From contig NZ_CP041656.2 in NCBI RefSeq assembly GCF_007290395.2, forward strand, positions 5,890,001 through 5,954,000: DNA of 64,000 nt, in the 5' to 3' direction. Made by a program: the position numbers and the translations under genes. Under the pieces are notes generated by a model. It was given only the letters and a program-made list of their open reading frames with translations. It was not told where the DNA came from and did no database searches. Below, piece after piece: positions 1 to 7,956 of this stretch. Positions within the stretch are counted from its first letter, which is position 1; every line of letters begins with the position of its first letter. This DNA is from Bradyrhizobium cosmicum (lineage in GTDB: Bacteria > Pseudomonadota > Alphaproteobacteria > Rhizobiales > Xanthobacteraceae).

Positions 1-2
1 CG

Positions 3-527
3 GAGACCGGCTGGCCGACCGGCGAGGCCAAGTGCAGCGTCAACGAGCAGCTTTCCGCCGACAATATGGCGCAGATTATATTGTGGTCGTCGACCGCCGG
101 ACCGTGGCTCAAGGGAATATGGCTCTATGAACTCAAGGACAGCGGCACCAAGCTAGACGAGCTCGAGCACAATTTCGGCCTCTACCATTTCGACAACACG
201 CCGAAGCCCGCTGTATGCTTTGTCCGGGAAAGCTGGGCATTCATTCGTACGAGCCAGAAGGCGGAGCGAACAAAACCCGTTCCAGGCGTTGTCCTTATCC
301 GCAGCCAGAACGGCTCAGAAACCAAGGCCGCGCTCTGGTCAGAGAGTCCGACCAAACGGTTTGAAGTTAGACTGAAAGGCGCAGAATCAAATGCTGTGGT
401 CAGCCATGTATGCCAGCAGGGGCCCAGCCCCGCGCCCGGCGCCTGGACCGAATTATCAACTACGCCGGTGCTGGTCACGGCGAAAGGAAGCGCGGCGCTC
501 GATTTTGAGATCAGGCCGGCCAACTGA
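3..527 (+). CDS. Glycoside hydrolase, C-terminal part (cut by window edge)
   Basis: The frame is open from the first bases of the window, so the 5' part is missing. The visible fragment opens with ETGWPT, the form taken by the nucleophile-Glu loop in clan-A TIM-barrel glycosidases (GH5/GH39-like), followed by a strand carrying GIWLYELKD and then GLYHFDNTPKPA. The same order (ETG loop, YEL.D, GLF..DGTPK) occurs in the large secreted hydrolase at 3350-7714, so the two appear to be relatives. About 100 residues after the barrel look like a short beta-sandwich tail. No RTX-like or repeat segment is present here. Its position directly before two EPS glycosyltransferases suggests a role in polysaccharide trimming or turnover. 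The family assignment is by motif only. Confidence 0.75.
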   Translation, partial: ETGWPTGEAKCSVNEQLSADNMAQIILWSSTAGPWLKGIWLYELKDSGTKLDELEHNFGLYHFDNTPKPAVCFVRESWAFIRTSQKAERTKPVPGVVLIRSQNGSETKAALWSESPTKRFEVRLKGAESNAVVSHVCQQGPSPAPGAWTELSTTPVLVTAKGSAALDFEIRPAN

Positions 528-567
528 GGCCGTCAGCCAAGCCACGGGCCGCTAATCGAGGCACTGC

Positions 568-1770
568 TTGAGAATCCTCATCGTCAACACCCTCTATCCG
601 CCGGAAATCATCGGTGGCGCCGAAGTATCGGTATCGCTGCTCGCCGAAGCACTGGCTCAGCGTGGCCACGGGGTGTCCGTCGTCTGCCTTCAGGACAAGG
701 GAGAGCGGTCGGTCGGCGACCGCAACGGCGTGCGCGTCTATCGCATGCCGCTGGACAACGACTATTGGCCGTTCGGCCGCGACGCCAAGCCCTCGTCGGT
801 GCAGCGCCTGAAGTGGCATTTGCAGGATACCTGGAATCGCAAGGCCGCCGCACGTTTCGGCGAGATTCTCGACATCGAAAAGCCCGATGTGGTCCACACA
901 AATAATCTTACGGGTTTTTCAGTCTCGCTGTGGTCGGAAGCCAAGCGTCGCAACATCCGGATCGTGCACACCTTGCGTGACTATTCGCTGATCTGCAAAC
1001 GATCGACGCTCTTTCGGGCAGGCGCGACCTGCATGAAGCGTTGTGCGGCCTGCGCCACCATGACCGCGCCGTATCGCCGCGCCTCGCGCATGGTCGATGC
1101 CGTGACGTCCAACAGCCAGTATGTGCTGGAACGCCACCTCTCACCAGGCTATTTCACGGACATTCCTCGCCGCGTCATCTTCAATATCGCCGATACGACC
1201 AACCTGGCCGCGACCCCGGGGCCTGCCAGTAGCGACCTGGTCTTCGGCTTCATCGGACGCCTGGAGCCTGAAAAGGGCATCGACGTCGTCCTCAAGGCGG
1301 CGGAGCTGCTGCCGGATGCCGGCTGGCAGCTCAAAATTGCCGGCAGAGGCCTCGAAGCCTATGTGCACGATTTGAAGGCAGCTACGCCAAACGACCGCGT
1401 GCAATGGCTGGGATTCGCCAAGTCCGCCGACTTCTACGCCGGCATCGACGTCTGCCTGATCAGCTCCGTCTGGCCGGAGCCGTTGCCGCGGACGCTGATC
1501 GAGGGGATCGGGGCCGGCAAGGCCACAATTTGTTCCACAGCAGGTGGAATACCGGAGATATCAGAGTTTTCTAATTTAGTAGGGAAGTACGAGCCGCACG
1601 ACCATCGGGGGCTCGCCGAACTGATGCAGGAGGCAATTCGCCAAACCGCCCGATGGAAAATGAGCGCACCGGCACGACCAGATTTTGCGGAGAAATTCAC
1701 CCCCGAGACGATTACGCGGCAAATCCTGGAGATGTACGCTGGCGAGACCGGGACCTCTTCACAAGAATAA
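568..1770 (+). CDS. GT4-family glycosyltransferase (EPS)
   Basis: A 400-residue GT-B fold glycosyltransferase that transfers a sugar from a nucleotide-sugar to the growing lipid-linked repeat unit at the cytoplasmic membrane face. The N-terminal half starts ILIVNTLYPPEIIGGAE, the usual GT4 acceptor-domain opening. The C-terminal half has FGFIGRLEPEKG, the nucleotide-binding strand VQWLGF, and EPLPRTLIE, which fits the GT4 E-x7-E motif. The start is TTG with a GAGG six bases upstream. A Cys-rich loop (about residues 148-167, C..C..CAAC pattern) is shared with the next gene. The sugar specificity cannot be read from the sequence. It forms a tandem pair with the gene 54 bp downstream. Confidence 0.92.
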   Translation: MRILIVNTLYPPEIIGGAEVSVSLLAEALAQRGHGVSVVCLQDKGERSVGDRNGVRVYRMPLDNDYWPFGRDAKPSSVQRLKWHLQDTWNRKAAARFGEILDIEKPDVVHTNNLTGFSVSLWSEAKRRNIRIVHTLRDYSLICKRSTLFRAGATCMKRCAACATMTAPYRRASRMVDAVTSNSQYVLERHLSPGYFTDIPRRVIFNIADTTNLAATPGPASSDLVFGFIGRLEPEKGIDVVLKAAELLPDAGWQLKIAGRGLEAYVHDLKAATPNDRVQWLGFAKSADFYAGIDVCLISSVWPEPLPRTLIEGIGAGKATICSTAGGIPEISEFSNLVGKYEPHDHRGLAELMQEAIRQTARWKMSAPARPDFAEKFTPETITRQILEMYAGETGTSSQE

Positions 1771-1823
1771 AGGGCGCAAAGCTTCAGTAACAATGCTACA
1801 ATGGATATTGAGACACATTCTTA

Positions 1824-3026
1824 ATGAAGGTCCTCGTCACCTCTTCGCTCTATCCGACGCCGGGCGCGCCGAAAGTTGTCGGCGGCGCCGAAATATTCGT
1901 GCGCCGACTGGTCGAGAGTCTCGTCGCGCGCGGTGATGCGATTGAGGTCGTCCGAGCCGCCTCCCTGCCGGACCAGCGAGCCGAGCGACACAACGACGTC
2001 GACGTCTATTCCGCGCCCAACCGAAATATATACCTGCCGTTTACCGAGCAGCGCAGCGCGCCCGTGCGCGGCATCTGGCATGCGATCGAGGATTGGCAGC
2101 GGACGGCGGATGTCGTGGGCGCGCGCATCGACGCGTTCAAACCCGACCTGCTGCATTCCAACAACCTTTCAGGCCTGACGACGGCCGTCTGGAAGGCCGC
2201 GTTCGACCGAGGCATTCCGGTCATCCACACCCTGCACGACTATTATCTGACCTGTCCCCGTTGCTCACGATTCTCCAACGGCCGCGCCTGCAAGCATACG
2301 TGCCTCAGCTGCAACTTGTTAACCCTCAGCCGCCGTAGCGCGACCAGGCATCTCAGTGCAGTCGTCGGCGTGAGCCAGCGGATCCTGGACATCCACACCG
2401 AACTTGGGCTGTTTGCGAACGCGACGCGGAAAGTTATCCGGCATGCTTCGGCACTCGGACCGATCGCTCCCATCGCTACGCCTCCCTCGAGCACGCTGAG
2501 ACTGGGCTTCATCGGCAGGCTGACCGAGGAGAAGGGTATCTACAACCTCGTCAAGGCCATCGAAGTGCTGCCGCCCAGTTCCGTCCGGCTTGTCATTGCC
2601 GGACACGCCAGCGATGAAATTAAGCAGGAGCTTCGAGATCTGGCTCCTCGCGCGACGATCGAGTTCCTCGGCTTCGTCGCGCCGGAGAAATTCTACGAGC
2701 AGATCGACGTCGTCGTCATTCCGCCGATTTGGGAAGAACCAGGTCCCATCGTCGTTGCCGACGCGCGGGCCGCCGGAAAGCCGTTCCTTGGAACGAAGTT
2801 CGGCGGCATCCCCGAGGCCGTAGCCCGCGGCGCGAAGGGCTGGCTTACCGAACCGGATCCGGAATCCCTCGCCGCCAGCATCCGCCAATTGCTGTCGAAG
2901 CCGGACGAAATCGCGGCGATGGTTAAGCAACTGTCGCTGCAAAAGAACGAATATACTTTCACAAGCGTCGTCGACGAATACCGTGCCCTGTTTGCAGGCA
3001 TCGTCGAGAGCCGACGATCGGTATGA
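1824..3026 (+). CDS. GT4-family glycosyltransferase (EPS), paralogue of upstream gene
   Basis: A 400-residue GT4 enzyme, the same length as its upstream neighbour and collinear with it, so the pair probably arose by tandem duplication followed by strong divergence. It opens VLVTSSLYPTPGAPKVVGGAE. The C-terminal domain has LGFIGRLTEEKG and EEPGPIVVADA in the E-x7-E position, followed by GTKFGGIPEAV. The Cys-rich loop (CPRC...CKHTCLSC) matches the one in the neighbour and may bind a metal or form a structural knuckle; that is inference. No good Shine-Dalgarno precedes the ATG. It probably adds a different sugar of the same repeat unit. Confidence 0.92.
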   Translation: MKVLVTSSLYPTPGAPKVVGGAEIFVRRLVESLVARGDAIEVVRAASLPDQRAERHNDVDVYSAPNRNIYLPFTEQRSAPVRGIWHAIEDWQRTADVVGARIDAFKPDLLHSNNLSGLTTAVWKAAFDRGIPVIHTLHDYYLTCPRCSRFSNGRACKHTCLSCNLLTLSRRSATRHLSAVVGVSQRILDIHTELGLFANATRKVIRHASALGPIAPIATPPSSTLRLGFIGRLTEEKGIYNLVKAIEVLPPSSVRLVIAGHASDEIKQELRDLAPRATIEFLGFVAPEKFYEQIDVVVIPPIWEEPGPIVVADARAAGKPFLGTKFGGIPEAVARGAKGWLTEPDPESLAASIRQLLSKPDEIAAMVKQLSLQKNEYTFTSVVDEYRALFAGIVESRRSV

Positions 3027-3349
3027 CAGAAGATTGACGATCCGGTGTCGATCAACCATCGCGGGCGCGATGGTGACGACGCTGGTTTGCAACCTCCTAA
3101 CAAACTCACGCAATCTCCGTGGAACTGCGGGACGTTGCCTACGCCGCATGCAACCTGCACAACAAACGTTGCGCGGAACAGCATCGCGCCTCCGTCGTGA
3201 CATCGTTCACGCACACGGCTGACATCGACAGCCACTACATTTGCTCAAGCGAGTCGACGAAGCGCTTCGCGCGCAGCGTGAGCGATGTGTCGACTTTTAT
3301 CTGAATAAAAAACCTGAAACACAAACGTCGGAGCTACTGCTCGACGCAA
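3027..3349. other. Intergenic region upstream of the secreted hydrolase
   Basis: This 323-bp gap holds no gene I can support; the short open frames in it lack family features. It must contain the promoter of the large hydrolase. The only structure noted is a 12-bp perfect palindrome, CGAAGCGCTTCG, at 3258-3269, about 80 bp before the start codon, in a stretch that then turns AT-richer (3295-3325). No clear -35/-10 pair was identified. Confidence 0.4.
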
Positions 3350-6300
3350 TTGAACTCACATGCAGAGCAACAGATGACCACGTCTCCTGTCGATCAGACT
3401 CTCCTCTCGGCAAGTTCCTTCACGGGATCCATCGGTGTCAACACTCACGTGGCCTACTCCTGGGGTGGCTACAGCAACCTCGCTCTGCTGGAAGAAGACC
3501 TCAAATATCTCGGCGTGACAAAGCTGCGCGATGGACTCTCGACGTCGCCCAACAGCCAGCCGGTGATGAACGGACTTGCGGCAGACGGCTACAAGTTCGA
3601 CCTGATCGTATCGTCGAGTTTGCCCGCGAGCGGTTCGGCAGGCCTCGCGCAGTATCTGGCGACGCTCGACAGCTTCGTGAAAGCCCATCCGGGCAGCGTG
3701 ATCGCCGTCGAAGGCCTGAACGAAGCCAACATGCAGCCGTTCTCGTACAACGGCAGTGCCGACATCTCGGCCGCAGCCCAGTTCCAGGCGACGCTCTACA
3801 CTGCGATCAAGGGCGACGCGACGCTGGCGGGCGTGCAGGTCTACAACCTCTCGCTCGGCTACACCGACACCAGCGACTACGCCAAGCTCGGGAATCTGTC
3901 CGCTTACACCGACTACGCGAACTCGCACGCCTATGTCGGAACCGGCACCACAACCGCAGCCGCGCTCACCGGATATCTCAGTGAAGCAGGCTCGGTCGCT
4001 TCCGGAAAGCCGATCGTCATCACCGAGACCGGCTACAGCACCCTGAGCAGCACCCCCTATCTCGGCGTCGATCAGACCGTGCAGGCGAAGTCGATCCTCA
4101 ATACGCTGGTGGATGCCTTCAAGGGCGGCGTCGCCACCACCTATCTCTACGAGCTGCTCGATCACGGCAGCGACTCCAGCTCCCAGATGGGCTTGTTCAA
4201 CGCCGACGGCACCCCCAAGCTGGCGGCAACCGCGATCCACAATCTGACGACCATCCTCGCCGACGACGGTACCGGCGGTCACACGCCGACCGCGCAACTC
4301 GGTTACTCGCTGTCCGGTCTGCCCACCACGGGCAGCAGCATGGTCCTCACCAAAAGCAATGGTGCCTATGACCTCGTGGTCTGGGCGGAACCGAAGATCT
4401 GGGACGATGCTACCGACAGCGAGGTCGCAGTCGCGACCCAATCGGTCACGGTGAACCTCGGCGGCCTGCATCATTCCGTCGTCGTCTACGATCCAATGAG
4501 CGGCACGGCGCCGATCGCAACCTACACCGATGTCAGCCAGATCGTCCTGCCGCTCAGCGATCATCCGCTGATCATCGAGATCGATGCACCCGCGAAGGTC
4601 TCGGCTCCTTCCCAGGGAGTCGTCAGTGTCAGTGACACCGCGGCCGACATCGTCGATCAGCTGTCCGATCTCAACGCCTCGACCACGCTCAAGACGATCA
4701 CCCTGACGGACACGCACGTTCTTCCCGTCGCCTCCGAATCGACGATGACCTACATCATCTCGCACTATGCGAAGGCGCTGGCGGCAATCCAGGGCGGCTA
4801 TTCGTTCTCCGTCACGACCTCGAGCAGCACCTGGAGTCTGACCAAGGTCTTCAATTCCTCAGGCACCCTGACCTCGACCACGACGACCAATTTCAGCAAT
4901 GGCGTTGCCACCAGCAAGGTCACGGTCAACGCTGACGGATCGACTGACAGCATCAGCTACAAGGCCGGCGTCGTCCTCCAAGAGGTCATCGTCAAGACCG
5001 ATGGCTCCAAGGAAACGAAGACTTTCGGAACCGGCGGTCTGACTAACGACACGGTCCAGAACAAGGACGGGTCCTCCTCGACCACGCTCTATACCAATGG
5101 AGTCAAGACGGCTTCCTACGTCAACAATGCCGACGGAAGCCACGACAACACGTTCTACGGCATCACCGGAAAGTCCTACGTCACCCAAACGACGCACGTC
5201 AACGCCGCGGGCAAGGTGACATCGGACATCCGCAAGCACGCCGACGGCACGTTCGACTCGACCCAGGTTATCAACAGCGACGGCAGCAAGGTCATGGTGC
5301 TGTACGATTCCGCAGGCCGTAAGACCACTTCGATCACAGCGACCTCGACCGTCACGACGACCGACAGCTTCAACAACTCCGGAACGCTCACCAAGGAGGT
5401 CGTGCAGAAATCCGACGGGTCCGTCACGACCACGAACTACAATGGCGCGCTGCTGACGTCGGTGTACATTGTCAACGCCAACGGATCGAAGGAAACCAAA
5501 CTCTACGACGCGGCCGGGAAACTCGCCAACGACACCGTCTACAACACCAACGGATCGACCTCGACGACCGTCTATACCACCGGGGTCAAGACCGCGCTCT
5601 ATGTCAACAACGCCGACGGCAGCCACGACAACACATTCTACGGCATCACCGGAAAGTCCTACGTCACCCAAACGACGCACGTCGACGCCGCGGGCAAGGT
5701 TACATCGGACATCCGCAAGCACGCCGACGGCACGATCGACTCCACCCAGGTGACCAACAGCGACGGCAGCAAGGTCACGGTGCTGTACGATTCCGCAGGC
5801 CGCAAGACCACTTCGATCACGGCGACCTCGACGGCCACGACGACCGACAGCTTCAACACCTCGGGCACGCTCACGAAGGAAATCGTTCAGAAGACCGACG
5901 GGGCCGTCACGACCTCGAACTACAATGGCCCGCTTTTGACGTCGGTGTACATCGTCAACGCCAACGGATCGAAGGAAACCAAGCTCTACGACGCGGCCGG
6001 AAAGCTTGCCAACGATACCGTCTACAACACCGACAGCTCGACGTCGACGACCCTTTATACCGCCGGCGTGAAGACCGTGATGTACGTCAACAACAAGGAC
6101 GGCAGCCACGACAACACCTATTACAACATCGCCGGCAAGAGCTATGTCACGGAGACGTTCCATATCGACGCCTCCGGCAAGGTGACCTCGGACACCCGCA
6201 AGCACGCCGACGGCACGCTCGACTACACCCAGGTGACCAACAGCGACGGCAGCAAGGTCACGGTGCTGTATGACTCCGCCGGACGCAAGACGACCTCGAT

Positions 6301-7714
6301 CGCAACGACATCGACGGTCACGACGACCGACAGCTTCAACACCTCGGGCGTGCTCACGAAGGAAGTCGTTCAGAAGACCGACGGCTCGGTGACCACCACG
6401 AATTACAACGGAGCGCTGCTCGTATCGGTCTATATCGTCAATGCCAACGGCTCGAAGGAAACCAAGCTCTACGATAGCGCCGGCAAGCTCGCGACCGATG
6501 CCCTGATCAACACGGACGGATCGTTGTCAACCACCGCCTATACCGCCGGGGTCAAGTCTGCTCTCTATGTCACCAATGCCGACGGCAGCCATGACAGCAC
6601 CTTCTACAACATCACCGGGAAATCGTACGTCACGGAAGCGCAGCACAGCACCGCCTCCGGGGCCGTGACCCAGGTCGTCCGAACCCATGCCGACGGCTCT
6701 CTCGACTACAAGCAGGTGATCAACAGCGATGGCAGCAAGATCACCGACGTGTACGACAGCACCGGTCACAAGCTTAGCGAGGTGAAAAACAACGCCGACG
6801 GTTCGACCGTGACCGACCTCTACAACACGTCGGGTGCCCTCACGCAGGAAGTGACCAAATTTGCCAACGGCGACGCGTCGACGACGAACTATTCGGGCGG
6901 CAACCCGACGTCGATGTACATCACTCACACCGACGGCTGGAAGGAAACTAAGCTGTTCGACTCCAGCGGCAAGCTCACCAACGACACCGTCTACAACACG
7001 GACGGCTCGACGTCGTCGTCGGTGTATTCGGCCGGCGTCAAGACCGCAAGCTACGTCACCAACGCCGACGGCACTCACGACAACTCGTTCTTCAACATCA
7101 CCGGCAAGAGCTACGTCACCGAGTATCAGCACACCAATGCGGCCGGAACGGTGCTTTCGGACATCAGGCTGCATGCCGACGGCACGTTCGACTACACCCA
7201 GGTGACCAATAGCGCCGGCACCAAGACCACCGACGTGTACGACAGCACCGGCGTGAAGACGTCGGAGGTGATCAAGTATGCGGACGGTAACGCCGACCTG
7301 TTCAACTTCGCCGTGACGGGCAAGCCAGGCGCGATCGAGCACGACAGCCGCGACGCCAGCGGCACGCTGCTCAAGATCGACATGCAGAACGCCGACGGAA
7401 CTCACACCGTCACAGCTGTGACCGCCGGCCAGACGGTCCAAGGATCCGCCAACAACGACCAGTTCCAGATATCGCCCGGATCGACCACGGTCGTCTACGA
7501 TCACGGTAAGGACACGGTCATCGGTTTCCACGCAGGAACGGCGGCGAACCACGATGTGATCGAGATCTCGAAGGCCTTGGTTGCAGACTACGCTCACCTG
7601 CAAATGACGCAGAGCGGCTCGAACGCCGTCATCCAGATTTCGGCGACCGACTCGATCGTACTGCAGGGGATCAACATCCAGAACCTCGACCACGGCAACT
7701 TCCTGTTCGCGTAA
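3350..7714 (+). CDS. Secreted glycoside hydrolase with 161-aa tandem repeats and RTX-like C-terminus
   Basis: A 1454-residue protein in three parts. Residues about 20-410 form a TIM-barrel glycosidase of the GH39/GH5 type, with acid/base Glu125 in EGLNEAN and nucleophile Glu226 in ITETGYS. Residues about 540-1320 are a Thr/Asp/Gly-rich beta-repeat region built of units repeating every 161 residues and rich in DGS..T..Y motifs similar to YD/RHS repeats. The last 100 residues have a hemolysin-type pattern (GSANNDQF, then KDTVIGFHAG and HDVIEISKAL) and end NLDHGNFLFA, as in C-terminal type I secretion signals. There is no N-terminal signal peptide, which fits type I export. The TTG at 3350 is the longest start; ATG at 3374 is an equally good candidate. 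It probably cleaves or edits the EPS made by this locus. No type I transporter is in the window. Confidence 0.88.
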   Translation: MNSHAEQQMTTSPVDQTLLSASSFTGSIGVNTHVAYSWGGYSNLALLEEDLKYLGVTKLRDGLSTSPNSQPVMNGLAADGYKFDLIVSSSLPASGSAGLAQYLATLDSFVKAHPGSVIAVEGLNEANMQPFSYNGSADISAAAQFQATLYTAIKGDATLAGVQVYNLSLGYTDTSDYAKLGNLSAYTDYANSHAYVGTGTTTAAALTGYLSEAGSVASGKPIVITETGYSTLSSTPYLGVDQTVQAKSILNTLVDAFKGGVATTYLYELLDHGSDSSSQMGLFNADGTPKLAATAIHNLTTILADDGTGGHTPTAQLGYSLSGLPTTGSSMVLTKSNGAYDLVVWAEPKIWDDATDSEVAVATQSVTVNLGGLHHSVVVYDPMSGTAPIATYTDVSQIVLPLSDHPLIIEIDAPAKVSAPSQGVVSVSDTAADIVDQLSDLNASTTLKTITLTDTHVLPVASESTMTYIISHYAKALAAIQGGYSFSVTTSSSTWSLTKVFNSSGTLTSTTTTNFSNGVATSKVTVNADGSTDSISYKAGVVLQEVIVKTDGSKETKTFGTGGLTNDTVQNKDGSSSTTLYTNGVKTASYVNNADGSHDNTFYGITGKSYVTQTTHVNAAGKVTSDIRKHADGTFDSTQVINSDGSKVMVLYDSAGRKTTSITATSTVTTTDSFNNSGTLTKEVVQKSDGSVTTTNYNGALLTSVYIVNANGSKETKLYDAAGKLANDTVYNTNGSTSTTVYTTGVKTALYVNNADGSHDNTFYGITGKSYVTQTTHVDAAGKVTSDIRKHADGTIDSTQVTNSDGSKVTVLYDSAGRKTTSITATSTATTTDSFNTSGTLTKEIVQKTDGAVTTSNYNGPLLTSVYIVNANGSKETKLYDAAGKLANDTVYNTDSSTSTTLYTAGVKTVMYVNNKDGSHDNTYYNIAGKSYVTETFHIDASGKVTSDTRKHADGTLDYTQVTNSDGSKVTVLYDSAGRKTTSIATTSTVTTTDSFNTSGVLTKEVVQKTDGSVTTTNYNGALLVSVYIVNANGSKETKLYDSAGKLATDALINTDGSLSTTAYTAGVKSALYVTNADGSHDSTFYNITGKSYVTEAQHSTASGAVTQVVRTHADGSLDYKQVINSDGSKITDVYDSTGHKLSEVKNNADGSTVTDLYNTSGALTQEVTKFANGDASTTNYSGGNPTSMYITHTDGWKETKLFDSSGKLTNDTVYNTDGSTSSSVYSAGVKTASYVTNADGTHDNSFFNITGKSYVTEYQHTNAAGTVLSDIRLHADGTFDYTQVTNSAGTKTTDVYDSTGVKTSEVIKYADGNADLFNFAVTGKPGAIEHDSRDASGTLLKIDMQNADGTHTVTAVTAGQTVQGSANNDQFQISPGSTTVVYDHGKDTVIGFHAGTAANHDVIEISKALVADYAHLQMTQSGSNAVIQISATDSIVLQGINIQNLDHGNFLFA
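5099..7309 (+). repeat. Tandem 483-bp in-frame repeat array
   Basis: Units begin with a Gly-Val-Lys codon triplet at 5099, 5582, 6065, 6548 and 7034, giving steps of 483, 483, 483 and 486 bp (161, 161, 161 and 162 residues). The fifth unit is partial and fades near 7309. A half unit homologous to the second part of the repeat precedes 5099. Units 1-3 remain close at DNA level, while unit 4 and the fragment are more diverged, which suggests recent amplification at the 5' side. Confidence 0.9.
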
Positions 7715-7736
7715 GTCGGCAGGCTCCACGAGCTGT

Positions 7737-7781
7737 CAACCGGGAAGACGGGCTGCAACGCGCAGCCCGTCTTCCCGGTTG
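7737..7781 (+). terminator. Strong hairpin after the secreted hydrolase gene
   Basis: A perfect 20-bp stem (7737-7756 with 7762-7781) with a five-base loop, AACGC, lies 22 bp after the stop codon. No T-run follows, but stem length and position fit a transcription terminator or 3' mRNA stabiliser separating this gene from the flippase. Confidence 0.8.
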
Positions 7782-7956
7782 CAATACGCCACGGCAAGAT
7801 GATGCCTCCGCGTCGGAGCGGTTACCGCCGCAAAGTCGTTGCGTCCCGATGTTTCACATGTTCTAAGATAGCTGGCCTATCCACATGGCCAATAGTCAGC
7901 GCCGGCGGTGTCGTATCAGACGGTATCCGGGCAAACCGGAAAAGACCGGACGCGTC

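Noticed and set aside
4859..6205. 448-residue minus-strand frame in the repeat array
   Set aside because: Repetitive coding DNA with strong GC bias produces long antisense frames; the Val/Arg/Gly-rich product is a mirror of the repeat.
5099..7309. CRISPR-like or satellite interpretation of the regular repeats
   Set aside because: The period is 483 bp, in frame, and codes for protein repeats; there are no short palindromic repeats with unique spacers.
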